From assembly GCA_035533295.1 (NCBI GenBank), contig DATLUA010000014.1, positions 32,284 through 96,283 of the forward strand: 64,000 nt of DNA, written 5' to 3'. The position numbers were made by a program, and so were the translations under genes. Origin of the DNA: JAGWJU01 sp035533295 (GTDB lineage: Bacteria > Elusimicrobiota > Elusimicrobia > UBA1565 > UBA9628). The notes below the pieces were generated by a model. The model was not told the origin of the DNA, did not search any database, and saw only the letters and a program-made list of their open reading frames with translations. Of this stretch, positions 16,396 to 25,506 are shown in pieces (position 1 is the first letter of the stretch; each line of letters opens with the position of its first letter).

Positions 16396-18359
16396 AGGCG
16401 GCCCTTGTCCAGCCTCCCGTCTGGTGGACCGTTGACCCGCCCTTGGGCTTGGCGCAAATCGCCGGCTGTCTCAAGCATCACGGCCACGAGGTGTTCGTAT
16501 TCGATTTGAACATTCTTCTTTGGAAGGACCGCCTCAAGAAATACGAAAGCCTGTGGGGATGGGAGCAGTTCCATTTCTGGAACCAACCGGAGTTCGTCTC
16601 GCGCTTCTTTGCGGAGCATGAAGCGCTGGTCAGCCGCTACGTCGAGTCGATTCTGCGCACGGACGCGCCCGTCATCGGATTGTCCGTGCACAACGGCTCG
16701 CACTTGGCCGCCTTGGAAATCGCGCGCCGCATCAAAGCCGGCGATAAGCGCCGTAAAATCGTTTTGGGGGGACAATATTTTTTCTTCGGCGACAAGGTCA
16801 AGGAGATGCTCTCGGAGTCTTGCGTCGACGCCGTTGTCTGCGGAGAGGGCGACGAGTCGTTCCCGGAACTCATCAGGCGCCTGGATTGCTCCGGCAGCAT
16901 TGAGCCGCTGCCCGGGGTCTGGATCAAGCGCGCGGGCGGGCTGATCTCCGGCGGAGAGCCTATTGCCATCAGGAACTTGGATCGGGTGCCCTTCGCCGAT
17001 TTCACAGGTTTTCCAATGGAGCTCTACACCGATCCGGAGCGCCTGCCCATCGCCGCCAGCCGCGGCTGCGTCTGGCAGTGCCGCTTTTGCAGCGCACGCG
17101 CTTTTTGGAGCGGCTACCGCTACATGGGCGGAGAGCGCATTTTCGCGGAAGTCCTGCACCACCGCAAACTCTACCCGCCGCGCGGCCACGTGGAGTTCTA
17201 CGACATCACCGCCAACGGAGACGTGAAGGCCCTGCACCGCTTCAGCCGGCTCTGGATCGACGAAGTGACCGCTCGCCCCGCGCGCGCCACGGGCTGGAAA
17301 ATCAACGCCATCATCCGTCCGGAGATGACACCCGAGGTGTTGCGCGATTTGCGCAAGGCTAACTGCCACGACATCATCTACGGCATTGAGAGCGGATCGC
17401 CCAGGCTGCTTAAAGCGATGAACAAGGGCTTCGTCGTCCCCGTGGCGGAGGAAGTTCTCCGGAATACCCGCGCGGCCGGCATCGTGACCGTGGGCAACTT
17501 CATGTTCGGCTTCCCCGGTGAGACGGAGGAGGATTTCGCGCAGACGCTCGAGTTTTTGCGCCGCAACCACGCCAGCTTCAGCCGAGTCTACGCCAGCGCC
17601 ACGTTCACGAGCCTCGAGGAAAAAAGCTATCTTAAGGATCATCAAAAGGATTTTGGAATCAAGGAAGTCCCGCCCGAGCGGTTTCACAACCTCTATTGGG
17701 AAAGCGACGACGGCGCTAATACCTATCCGGTACGCCTCGAACGCTACAAAAGATTCCGTGCCCTGGCGATTTCTTTGGGCATCGACGCTTATAAGGGGGT
17801 GAACGGTTCCTTGGAACAGGATCATCTGGCCAATCTGGCGCAATATCATCACTACGCAGGCAAGCCGTTTTCCGCCGTCGCAAATTACCTTGATTATCTT
17901 GATGGCGACCTCTACCATGATCCGACCCACCGTCATTTGGCCGAGCAGAGGCCGGCTCTGGACGCGCTCCTACGCGCGCAAAAAGCGCTGACCAAGGCCA
18001 ATCTTTTAGCCGAGGCCGTTCCCGAGGCGGAGGCCATTGGGCGGGACGTGGAGCGCCAAGTTCGCGATGGCGCCGGGGTCGCCTCTATTTTGGCTGAATG
18101 CAAAGATAGAAAGGGAGAAGCCTTTGAGTTGGCCCGCTTTCTAGCGCGGGCCTGGTGTTCCCTCAAAAGCTTGCCGGGGCAGTCTTTTCGGATATCATGG
18201 GAGGGAGGTTCGTTCGTCCTCTATTGGTCTCAGGAAAAGGCGCCGGGAATCGCGGATTTGCGCGCTTTGAGGAGCCGTATGGACCTCCATTTAAGGCTCG
18301 CCGAGGTGGAAATTCGCCGCGGCGAGGACAGGAAGCCCGCGCCCGCGTGCGTGAGATGA
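16392..18359 (+). CDS. B12-binding radical SAM protein C
   Basis: The protein has 655 residues from an ATGA overlap start. The N-terminal cobalamin-binding-type domain (MKAALVQPPVWWTVDPPLGLA) leads to FGDKVKEM and CGEGDESFPEL. The rSAM core has C226, C230 and C233 (RGCVWQCRFC). After the barrel comes the block LYWESDDGANTYPVRLERY shared with the genes at 11344 and 28800, then helices resembling a degenerate TPR (QYHHYAGKPFSAVANYLDYL) and a C-terminal extension of about 150 residues. B12-rSAM enzymes commonly methylate unactivated carbon or rearrange rings, as BchE does. Substrate unknown. A 55-nt gap to the next gene is among the larger ones in this run. Confidence 0.88.
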   Translation: MKAALVQPPVWWTVDPPLGLAQIAGCLKHHGHEVFVFDLNILLWKDRLKKYESLWGWEQFHFWNQPEFVSRFFAEHEALVSRYVESILRTDAPVIGLSVHNGSHLAALEIARRIKAGDKRRKIVLGGQYFFFGDKVKEMLSESCVDAVVCGEGDESFPELIRRLDCSGSIEPLPGVWIKRAGGLISGGEPIAIRNLDRVPFADFTGFPMELYTDPERLPIAASRGCVWQCRFCSARAFWSGYRYMGGERIFAEVLHHRKLYPPRGHVEFYDITANGDVKALHRFSRLWIDEVTARPARATGWKINAIIRPEMTPEVLRDLRKANCHDIIYGIESGSPRLLKAMNKGFVVPVAEEVLRNTRAAGIVTVGNFMFGFPGETEEDFAQTLEFLRRNHASFSRVYASATFTSLEEKSYLKDHQKDFGIKEVPPERFHNLYWESDDGANTYPVRLERYKRFRALAISLGIDAYKGVNGSLEQDHLANLAQYHHYAGKPFSAVANYLDYLDGDLYHDPTHRHLAEQRPALDALLRAQKALTKANLLAEAVPEAEAIGRDVERQVRDGAGVASILAECKDRKGEAFELARFLARAWCSLKSLPGQSFRISWEGGSFVLYWSQEKAPGIADLRALRSRMDLHLRLAEVEIRRGEDRKPAPACVR

Positions 18360-18414
18360 GGCCGCCATTGACAATGGGGGGGCATGCCGCTATCCTTAAT
18401 GAGATTATCGCGCG

Positions 18415-19587
18415 ATGAAGACATCGACCATGGAAGCTGAAGCGTTGGCTGCGGTCGCGCAAAAAACGCCCCCCACTTTCTCCGCGCTTCGCCGCCGCCT
18501 TTTAGAGCAGCGGCAGCGCGAAAATGTCGCGCTCAACAATCGGGAATGGGAAGAGAAAAAAATAATTCTTTCCAGCACCCCGCAACGAATCTTCCTGCAA
18601 ATCAACGCCGTGTGCAACGCGGATTGCGTCTTCTGCTCCAAGGGCTACGATTACCCGCTTTTCCGCATTGATGAATACAGGGAGAAATACGGGAGGCAGA
18701 TCACCCCGGTGCTGCAAAAAGCGCGCGAGGTCATTCTGACCGGCTCGGGCGAGTTCATGGGCCTGCCGGACGCCCCCAAGATCATCCGCTACTTCAACAA
18801 CGAGTTCCCTCACGTCGAAAAATACATCGCCACCAACGCCTCCCATCTCAAACCCGAGATTGTGGATTTAATCGCGGGCTCCGGCAGCCGCTACACCCTG
18901 CAGATCTCGCTGCACGGCAGCGACGAGGAAACCCACAAGCTCATGATGCGCTACAACTCTTATCCGCGCGTCATGGAAAACGTCCGCCGACTGATGGAGG
19001 CGCGCGGCCGCGGCGGCAATCTCTCGATTTCCTTCATGTTCGTCATGACGACCTTGAACGTGGAAAACCTTCCGGATTTTGTGCGCTTCGCCAAGGACAT
19101 GGGCGCCGAACGGGTCTTGGCGGGCTATTTCTACATCTACGAGGCGCAGCAAAAATACCTGTCCCTCTATTTCAAGCAGGACTTGGCCAATAGAATCATC
19201 GATGAGGCCCGGCGCGTCGCGCAAGAAGTGGGCATCGAGGTCCGCCTGCCGCACAAGTTCGGGCAGCGGCCCGAGGCGTCCTCCAAGCCCACCTCCTGCA
19301 TCGAGCCGTGGCATCAGGTGATGGTCAATCCTGACGGGGCGGTTCTTCCCTGCGACGTCTATGGGGGCTTCAACGAGAACTTGAACCAGAAAAGCTTTAT
19401 GGAAATCTGGAACGGACCGGCCTACCGCGTGATTCGGGCCGCCCTGCGTCGAGGCGGGGGGTGCCTGACCACCTGCCCGCGGCATAACCCCATCGGCATC
19501 AACGATTGGCGCGCGCACGTCATCCACCGCCCCAAAGAGGACCGCCAAATCGCGAAGGAGTATCGGGAGGCCCTGAGAAAGCCATGA
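18415..19587 (+). CDS. Radical SAM/SPASM protein D
   Basis: The protein has 390 residues. After about 55 helical residues comes ILSSTPQRIFLQINAVCNADCVFC with cluster cysteines C67, C71 and C74, then LTGSGEFMG in the SAM-binding position. ISLHGSDEETHKL is the typical strand-4 motif. The C-terminus has SCIEPWHQVMVNPDGAVLPCDVYGG and LTTCPRHN, a reduced SPASM-like region. It is the stand-alone counterpart of the second rSAM domain of the 11344 protein. The stop overlaps the next ATG by 4 nt. Substrate unknown. Confidence 0.88.
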   Translation: MKTSTMEAEALAAVAQKTPPTFSALRRRLLEQRQRENVALNNREWEEKKIILSSTPQRIFLQINAVCNADCVFCSKGYDYPLFRIDEYREKYGRQITPVLQKAREVILTGSGEFMGLPDAPKIIRYFNNEFPHVEKYIATNASHLKPEIVDLIAGSGSRYTLQISLHGSDEETHKLMMRYNSYPRVMENVRRLMEARGRGGNLSISFMFVMTTLNVENLPDFVRFAKDMGAERVLAGYFYIYEAQQKYLSLYFKQDLANRIIDEARRVAQEVGIEVRLPHKFGQRPEASSKPTSCIEPWHQVMVNPDGAVLPCDVYGGFNENLNQKSFMEIWNGPAYRVIRAALRRGGGCLTTCPRHNPIGINDWRAHVIHRPKEDRQIAKEYREALRKP

Positions 19588-20543
19588 ACGCCGAAACCTC
19601 CCTGAACATGGCTTCCGCCTTGCCCAAGCGCACGGTTGTTTTCGCCTGGGACATGCACTACAGTTGCAACTACCGCTGCCCTTACTGCTGGTACACCACG
19701 ACCGGCTGGACGGAGCTGGCCAAGAAAAGCGTTTACAAGACGGCCAAGGAGTGGGCCGCGGTGTGGGAGCGGATGCACCGAAAATACGGCCGTTGCCAGC
19801 TGCGCATCACCGCGGGCGAGCCCTTCACATACCCCGATTTCCCGGACATCGTCAAAACCCTGACGCAGTGGCACGATGTGCAAATCACCAGCAACTGCTC
19901 GAACACCGAGGCCATGGAGAAATTCGCCGCCCAGGCCGATCCGGCCCGCGTCGAGGTGGACTGCACGTTCCATCCCCTGCAGGGCGAGTTCGAGGCTTTC
20001 GTGGAGAATGTTCTGCGCTTGAGGCGCCGCCAATTCACCGCCAACGTTTGCTACCTCGCCTATCCGCCGCAGATGCCCCGGATGGGAGAGTTCAAGAAAC
20101 GCTTCAAGGACCGCGGCGTCTACATGAACATGGCCATCTTTTGGGGAAAGTACAAGGACAAGGACTATCCGTTCGCCTATACCGAGCAGGAAAAAGCCTG
20201 GATCAAGGAAGTCATCGGGTATGAAACCGGCCCCGAGACCGTCAATCTTGATCCGCTGGTCATTAAAGGGAAAGTTTGCGGCGCCGGCCAGCGCTACGCC
20301 GTGGTGCAGGCCGACGGCAGGGTCTACCGCTGCGGCCAGCTTTGCCACGAGGGCATGTCCTTGGGCAGCATTTTCGATCCGGGGTTCGAGCTTTATCCCA
20401 CCGGACGGCCCTGCGCCGTGGACTATTGCAAGTCCAAGGAATTTCAAGCGGCCTGGGAAGACGAGGAAAAGCAGAAGATGCTGCAGAAAAACGAAATTTT
20501 GGCTGAGGACGCCGGCGCCGCGGCGCCGGCACAGCGCGCATGA
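19584..20543 (+). CDS. Radical SAM protein E, first of five related tandem copies
   Basis: The protein has 319 residues. Cluster cysteines are C28, C32 and C35 (YSCNYRCPYCWYTT). The family blocks are WERMHRKYGRCQLRITAGEPFTYPDF, CTFHPLQGEF, YLAYPPQM, IFWGKYKDKDYPFAYTEQE, and the C-terminal CGAGQRYAVVQADGRVYRCGQ with PC....C. The same blocks recur in the genes at 20540, 21540, 23769 and 25507, so these are local duplicates. ITAGEP replaces the usual GGEP. The C-terminal region looks like a SPASM-type auxiliary cluster domain. An ATGA overlap links it to both neighbours. Substrate unknown. Confidence 0.88.
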   Translation: MNAETSLNMASALPKRTVVFAWDMHYSCNYRCPYCWYTTTGWTELAKKSVYKTAKEWAAVWERMHRKYGRCQLRITAGEPFTYPDFPDIVKTLTQWHDVQITSNCSNTEAMEKFAAQADPARVEVDCTFHPLQGEFEAFVENVLRLRRRQFTANVCYLAYPPQMPRMGEFKKRFKDRGVYMNMAIFWGKYKDKDYPFAYTEQEKAWIKEVIGYETGPETVNLDPLVIKGKVCGAGQRYAVVQADGRVYRCGQLCHEGMSLGSIFDPGFELYPTGRPCAVDYCKSKEFQAAWEDEEKQKMLQKNEILAEDAGAAAPAQRA

Positions 20544-21547
20544 CCTCCGAGCGCGCCGGAACCGCCCTGGAGCCGTCCGATAAGACGGCGTGGCCCTGGT
20601 GGAGCAACGAGGTCTGGGACCGCGTGTCTTTTACCTGGGATTTATGGTACGGCTGCAACTACCGCTGTTCCTACTGCTGGTGGGAAATGGACAACCTCTG
20701 GGCGGAACTCGCGAAAAAACACCGCATCCTGCCACCGGAGCAGTGGCTTGCGTGCTGGGACCGGATTTACGATCTTTATGGAACGACGCGCGTGGACGTG
20801 CTTGGCGGGGAACCCCTGCGCTATCCTTCGTGGAAGCAGCTTTTCGAAGGGCTTTCGCGGCGGCATCGGGTTTCCATTACGACGAACCTTTCCGTTTCGA
20901 TGGCGGATTTGCGGGAGATGACGGACCGGGTTTCCCCCGAGCGTATTCATTTCGCGGCCAGCTACCACCCGCAGTTCGCGAAGTGGAATGATTTTATCGA
21001 GAAGATAGGATTCCTGAAGGAGCGGGGCTACTTCCCGCACGTTCTGGTCGTGGCCTGGCCGCCGCTGCTCAAGGACCTTGCGCGTTGGAGCGATTTTTTT
21101 CGGCAAGCGGATGTTCCCTTCACTACCAGCGTTTTCCAGGGTCGATATGAGGGAAGGGAATATCCCGAATCCTACACGACGGATCAGAGAGCGCTTTTGG
21201 GCTTGAATATTCCCATCGCGGAAGAGCAGCGCTACCGCTTGGAGCGACAAAGCACACAGGGCAAGCTCTGCGGCGCCGGGCACGTCTACGCGAACATCAA
21301 AGGGAACGGGGACGTCTACCGCTGCGGCCAGGATTGCCTCGGCGGCGCCAAGCCGCTTGGGAATATTTTCGATGTGGGCTTCGGTTTGCACAAGGCGCCG
21401 GCGCCCTGCCCGTATAAGCACTGCAGTTGCGGTGAGTTCGCGTTTTTATGGGAGGATTGGACCCGGAAAAAAGGGCGGCTTGAATTCGCCGTTGCCAATT
21501 CCCTGCGCAGACAAGAGGCGCAAACGCGGGAGGCCCGGCATGGCTAG
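20540..21547 (+). CDS. Radical SAM protein F, second tandem copy
   Basis: The protein has 335 residues. Cluster cysteines are C39, C43 and C46 (YGCNYRCSYCWWEM). It shares WDRIYDLYGTTRVDVLGGEPLRYPSW, ASYHPQFAKW, VAWPPLLKDL, FQGRYEGREYPESYTT and CGAGHVYANIKGNGDVYRCGQD with its neighbours. The C-terminal cysteine set (CPYKHCSC) is complete. It is closest by eye to the 21540 copy. Short overlaps at both ends (4 and 8 nt) imply translational coupling. Substrate unknown. Confidence 0.88.
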   Translation: MTSERAGTALEPSDKTAWPWWSNEVWDRVSFTWDLWYGCNYRCSYCWWEMDNLWAELAKKHRILPPEQWLACWDRIYDLYGTTRVDVLGGEPLRYPSWKQLFEGLSRRHRVSITTNLSVSMADLREMTDRVSPERIHFAASYHPQFAKWNDFIEKIGFLKERGYFPHVLVVAWPPLLKDLARWSDFFRQADVPFTTSVFQGRYEGREYPESYTTDQRALLGLNIPIAEEQRYRLERQSTQGKLCGAGHVYANIKGNGDVYRCGQDCLGGAKPLGNIFDVGFGLHKAPAPCPYKHCSCGEFAFLWEDWTRKKGRLEFAVANSLRRQEAQTREARHG

Positions 21548-22388
21548 CCCGCAGGTTCGCTTCACTTGGAACATCCACTGGAGCTGCAACTACCGCTGTT
21601 CCTACTGTTTTTTTGATGGACGCTGGGCGGAGTACGGACGTCGCAACGTCTACCAGAGCGTGGATCAGTGGATGGGACACTGGCGGCGGATTTATGAAAA
21701 ATACGGGCGGTGCTATCTGACCATCAACGGAGGTGAGCCATTCGCGTATCCCAACTTCGTGGAGTTGATGGTCCAGGTCTCGTCTCTGCACTGGCCCATC
21801 AACGTCACCACGAACACGTCCTTGCACCTTAAAGATTTTGTCGGCCGCGTCGATCCGGCCAAGGTCTCCATCTCCATCAGCTTTCATCCGCAGTACCACA
21901 CGATCGATGAGTTCCTCAAAACCGTGCGGTTCTTGAGAGAGCGCCGCGCGAACATCGGATGCATCAATTTCGTGGCCTGGCCGCCTTTTTTGAAGGATTT
22001 GGCCGAATATATCCGCCGGTTTCAGGCGGAAGGGGAGAGCCTCAAGGTTATTCCCTTCATCGGCGCTCATGAGGGTGTGAATTATCCAGACAACTACAGC
22101 GAAGGGCAAAAAAAAATCCTGGGGCTCACCGATAATTGGCTGGAGAGCAAGCGCCACGAAGGCATGCTCTGCCGCGCCGGGCACCAGTCGGCGCTTCTTC
22201 TGCCGACCGGCAAGGTGGCCCGTTGTGGGCAAATCGGCGACCGCTATCTCATCGGGGATTTTTTCCAGGAAGGGTTTTCTTTGATGAAAGAGCCCATGCC
22301 CTGTGATGAGCAATTTTGCCCTTGCGATGAGTGGAAAGTCATCCCGGATGAAAAGCCGCCGGAGAAGGCGGGGGCGTGGCTGCCGTGA
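21540..22388 (+). CDS. Radical SAM protein G, third tandem copy
   Basis: The protein has 282 residues from the ATG overlapping the previous stop by 8 nt. It is the shortest copy, with cluster cysteines C16, C20 and C23 very near the N-terminus (WSCNYRCSYCFFDG). It keeps WRRIYEKYGRCYLTINGGEPFAYPNF, ISFHPQYHTI, FVAWPPFLKDL, PFIGAHEGVNYPDNYSEG and CRAGHQSALLLPTGKVARCGQ. The C-terminal set is CDEQFCPCDEW. Nothing appears to be missing from the core. A GTGA overlap leads into the degenerate B12-type gene. Substrate unknown. Confidence 0.87.
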   Translation: MASPQVRFTWNIHWSCNYRCSYCFFDGRWAEYGRRNVYQSVDQWMGHWRRIYEKYGRCYLTINGGEPFAYPNFVELMVQVSSLHWPINVTTNTSLHLKDFVGRVDPAKVSISISFHPQYHTIDEFLKTVRFLRERRANIGCINFVAWPPFLKDLAEYIRRFQAEGESLKVIPFIGAHEGVNYPDNYSEGQKKILGLTDNWLESKRHEGMLCRAGHQSALLLPTGKVARCGQIGDRYLIGDFFQEGFSLMKEPMPCDEQFCPCDEWKVIPDEKPPEKAGAWLP

Positions 22389-23752
22389 TCCGATTAACGT
22401 TGGTCCAATGCCCCGCTTGGGGCGTCGACGATCCGCCTCTGGGGGTGGCCCAACTGCTCGGCTGCGTGGCGCACTGCAACCATCACGGCCGTCCCTTCGA
22501 CGTCAATATCCGTCTTTGGCAGGAATGCGCTCCAGAGGAGCGGCGTTTCTGGGGTCAGGATGTTCTGCCATCGTGGAATGATCGCTCTTGGGTCGCGGCT
22601 AGGGCCGAGGCATGGGAAGAGAAGCTCTCGCGTTATGCGGAGGAGATATTGGCCGATGATCCGCGAGCCGTGCTTTTGTGGGCGGCAGAAGGGTCCCAAT
22701 GGTTTAGCCTTGAGATGGCCAAGCGCATCAAGACGCGCAATGGCACCGCGACGGTTTTCATCGGCGGGCCCTATTTCAACGATGCGGCCCGGGTGAGTGC
22801 CTTTATCGCCGAGCCCTGCATCGACGGAGTCATGGCTGGAGCGGGCGACGACCTGCTGGCGAAGCTCCTGGGGCTTTACCAGGCCTGCGGCCGCTGGATG
22901 CCATTACCGGGGATGACGGTTAAGGAGAAAGGGGCCATCGCTAGCGGAGGCCGCCCGGTACCTTTTACGTTCGACTGGGACTTGGCGCCTCTGTGCGATT
23001 TTTCTGGATTCAAAACGGAACTTTACCGCAAGCCCCTCCAGATGCCGCTCGCGTCGAGCCGCGGCTGCCGCTGGTCCCACCCTTCCTGCGCGCGGGATTA
23101 TTGGGGCAAATATTCATTCAAAAGCGGAGACAGGATATTCAGCGAGGCAGCCAAGCAGCTCCACGATCAGAGATTTTGGCGGCACCTTGAGCTTTACGAT
23201 CTCGACGCGAACGGCAAACCGGACAGCCTCAAGCGCTTTAGCGAAATGATTCTTGAGAACCGTCTTCCTGAGGCCGGCTTGACCTGGAGCATGAACGCCT
23301 CGCTTGATTCGGGAGCGGACGCGCAAAGACTCGCCCTTTTCGCGAGCGCGGGCTGTCGGGAAATCGTTTACACCTTGGAGGCCGATTCGCCGCCCGTCGT
23401 GCCGCAAGCGGCTGAACGAATTCTTCGAGATACCCATGAGGCTGGGATCGATTGCGCTGTTTTTCTCTCTTCTATTGGAGGCGCGGATACGCCTAAATCC
23501 GATTTTTCGTCTATTTTAAGCGCAGTCGACCATCTGCGGCCATGGCTTGACGGCGTCGTGATTGACAGGACGGTTTTAGACGTGCCTGCCCGTCACCGGG
23601 GCTCGGTGCCGGGCATTGCGGCGCGCGAGGAGCAACTGGAGATTTTTTGTGGGACCTTGGGAATGACGTGGTCTCCATTTTTCAGCCAGGGAACGACGGG
23701 GTTGCGCGTCGCGAGCCGCAGCGCAAAGCCCGCCGTGTTGGCGGCGCGCTAG
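22385..23752 (+). CDS. Degenerate B12-type radical SAM homologue (CxxxHxxC)
   Basis: The protein has 455 residues. The GTG at 22385 is chosen because it gives a GTGA overlap and an N-terminus (RLTLVQCPAW) matching the other B12-type proteins; a GTG at 22376 adds three residues. The B12-domain-like part has GVDDPPLGVAQLLG, FIGGPYF and MAGAGDDLLAKL. Where homologues have SRGCxxxCxxC it reads SRGCRWSHPSC: C228 and C235 remain but the middle ligand is H232. The WES block and TPR tail are absent. It may be a pseudoenzyme partner, a B12 carrier, or a protein with an altered Fe-S site. The frame is intact, so it is not an obvious pseudogene. Confidence 0.8.
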   Translation: MIRLTLVQCPAWGVDDPPLGVAQLLGCVAHCNHHGRPFDVNIRLWQECAPEERRFWGQDVLPSWNDRSWVAARAEAWEEKLSRYAEEILADDPRAVLLWAAEGSQWFSLEMAKRIKTRNGTATVFIGGPYFNDAARVSAFIAEPCIDGVMAGAGDDLLAKLLGLYQACGRWMPLPGMTVKEKGAIASGGRPVPFTFDWDLAPLCDFSGFKTELYRKPLQMPLASSRGCRWSHPSCARDYWGKYSFKSGDRIFSEAAKQLHDQRFWRHLELYDLDANGKPDSLKRFSEMILENRLPEAGLTWSMNASLDSGADAQRLALFASAGCREIVYTLEADSPPVVPQAAERILRDTHEAGIDCAVFLSSIGGADTPKSDFSSILSAVDHLRPWLDGVVIDRTVLDVPARHRGSVPGIAAREEQLEIFCGTLGMTWSPFFSQGTTGLRVASRSAKPAVLAAR

Positions 23753-23768
23753 AAAGGGAGGAAGGCCT

Positions 23769-24845
23769 ATGGGTTCGTGCGGGACGGGAGGTTGCAGCGG
23801 TTGCGGCACGAAGCACGAGGGGCCGCAGGCTCCTGAAGGAGACATGGCCGCGCACGGAGAGTTGGACGCGGCCATTCCCCACAAAGAGCAGGAATACCGT
23901 CCTCTGCTGCCTCGTCACGCGCCGCCGTACAAGGTCCATTGGAATTGGGAGATCATGCTGCCCTGCAATTACCGCTGCAGCTATTGTGTCGTCCATAACG
24001 AAGCGGCGCAGTATCTTATCCTTGGCGTCCCCGAATGGCGCAAGATTTGGGAGCGGATGTTCAAGCTCTACGGTTGCTGCCAGGTGCGCTTTGCGGGCGG
24101 CGAGCCGACGATTTATCCAAACTTCATCGATTTAGTCGGGATGATTCTCGAGATGCATACCGTGGATATCACGACGAACCTGAGCTTCGACATCGAAGAG
24201 TGGATTAAGAAAGTCCCGAGCCAGGGCATCGCGATTTCCGGAAGCCTGCACTTGGAGCATCAGAAGCCCGAGGATTTCTTGAAAAAACTTCTCGTCTTGC
24301 GCAATAAGGGGAACCAGCTCATCTCCGCATCCTTGGTCGCCTATCCCACTTATGTGGATAAAATCGACGGCATTAGGGCTATGTTCGAAAAGGAGAACGT
24401 TCTCTTCAAGATTATTCCGTTTAACGGCGTCTACGAGGGCAAACGCTATCCCGGCGCTTATACCGATATGGAGCGGGTCATGCTGGGGATGCAGGTGCAG
24501 CGATCGACCGATGAACTCGGCAAGACGCTCAACAAGCAGTGGCAGGACTACGCCAATGCCAAGCCCAACGATAAGAACTTCCTGGGCATGCCCTGTCATA
24601 TGGGCGAGATGTACGCCAAGATATATTCCGATGGGACGGTGCGCCGCTGCTGCCACACGGGCGTCGATGTCCTGGGCCACATCACCGATGAAAATCTGCG
24701 GCTTTTCGAGAAGGCGGAGCCCTGCACGGTGATGAGCTGCAGCTGTTGGAAGCCCATGGTGGCCGGGAAATACGAGGAGAAGGTACACATGCTGTGGCAG
24801 TCGGCGGATCATCCTGTTTATCCGGTGAAGGCGCCCAATGCCTGA
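23769..24845 (+). CDS. Radical SAM protein H with Cys/Gly-rich N-terminus, fourth tandem copy
   Basis: The protein has 358 residues, with a strong ribosome site (AGGGAGGAAGG) before the ATG. The N-terminus MGSCGTGGCSGCGTKHEG carries C4, C9 and C12, and a linker leads to the rSAM core with C66, C70 and C73 (LPCNYRCSYCVVHN). Family blocks are WERMFKLYGCCQVRFAGGEP, GSLHLEH, LVAYPTYVDKI, PFNGVYEGKRYPGAYTDME and the C-terminal CHMGEMYAKIYSDGTVRRCC with CTVMSCSCWK. The N-terminal cysteines could bind metal or an extra cluster. The gene overlaps the metallo-hydrolase gene by 8 nt. Substrate unknown. Confidence 0.87.
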   Translation: MGSCGTGGCSGCGTKHEGPQAPEGDMAAHGELDAAIPHKEQEYRPLLPRHAPPYKVHWNWEIMLPCNYRCSYCVVHNEAAQYLILGVPEWRKIWERMFKLYGCCQVRFAGGEPTIYPNFIDLVGMILEMHTVDITTNLSFDIEEWIKKVPSQGIAISGSLHLEHQKPEDFLKKLLVLRNKGNQLISASLVAYPTYVDKIDGIRAMFEKENVLFKIIPFNGVYEGKRYPGAYTDMERVMLGMQVQRSTDELGKTLNKQWQDYANAKPNDKNFLGMPCHMGEMYAKIYSDGTVRRCCHTGVDVLGHITDENLRLFEKAEPCTVMSCSCWKPMVAGKYEEKVHMLWQSADHPVYPVKAPNA

Positions 24846-25479
24846 AAATAAAAACGCGTCGTTTTGCCGCTGGCGGCGGTTCGGAAAGGCCGGCGTCCGG
24901 TTGGACGCCGAAAAAATCCTCTATATAGATCCGATCGTCATCGAGCCCGGCGCGCCCAAGGCCGACATCGTGCTGCTGACCCATGGTCACGCGGAACACT
25001 TTTCTCCGGACGACGTTGCGAAGGTGTCCAGCGCGCAGACCGTGGTGGCAGGGCCCGCGGCCTGCGTGGGGCTTTTCCGGCTCAATCAACTGCCGTTTGA
25101 AGCGGGGGAATCGAAAACGGTTCTAGGAGTCTCCGTCATGGCGACGCCCGCGTATTGTCCGGATGATGCCCGGCATCCCAAAGAAGCCGGAGGGTTGGGA
25201 TACCTCATCGAGATGGGCGGCGTCCGCATTTTCTGCGCCGGAGATACTGCTGTCGTGCCGGAATTGCGCGGCCTCAAGGCGGACGCGGGCTTTCTTCCGG
25301 TGGCCGAGGACTTGATGTCCGCCCGAACGGCGGTGGCCCTGGCTCGAGACATGGGGCTGCGGATGGCGGCGCTCACGCATGCCGAGCCGGGCTCCGCGCT
25401 GGAAAAGGATTTTATCGAGTTGGCCCAAAGAGAAGGCATCGCGGCGTGGCTGCCGGAGCCGGCTTTCGCGGCGGCTTGA
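24838..25479 (+). CDS. Metallo-beta-lactamase-fold protein (UPF0173/YtnP-like)
   Basis: The protein has 213 residues. The metal motif THGHAEHFS provides H49, H51 and H54, but E53 replaces the aspartate of the usual HxHxDH. Further candidate ligands are D136 in CAGDT and H181 in ALTHAEPG. The overall layout resembles the UPF0173 group of predicted metal-dependent hydrolases. Family members hydrolyse varied esters, thioesters or phosphodiesters, so no substrate is assigned. It starts 8 nt inside the preceding rSAM gene and is followed after 27 nt by another, which strongly suggests a role in the same pathway. Confidence 0.78.
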   Translation: MPENKNASFCRWRRFGKAGVRLDAEKILYIDPIVIEPGAPKADIVLLTHGHAEHFSPDDVAKVSSAQTVVAGPAACVGLFRLNQLPFEAGESKTVLGVSVMATPAYCPDDARHPKEAGGLGYLIEMGGVRIFCAGDTAVVPELRGLKADAGFLPVAEDLMSARTAVALARDMGLRMAALTHAEPGSALEKDFIELAQREGIAAWLPEPAFAAA

Positions 25480-25506
25480 CGGCAGTCGAAGGCACAGGAG
25501 ATTGAT

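Noticed and set aside
22385..23752. Treating the CxxxHxxC gene as a pseudogene
   Set aside because: The frame is uninterrupted over 455 codons, it is coupled upstream by GTGA, and other domain motifs are preserved.
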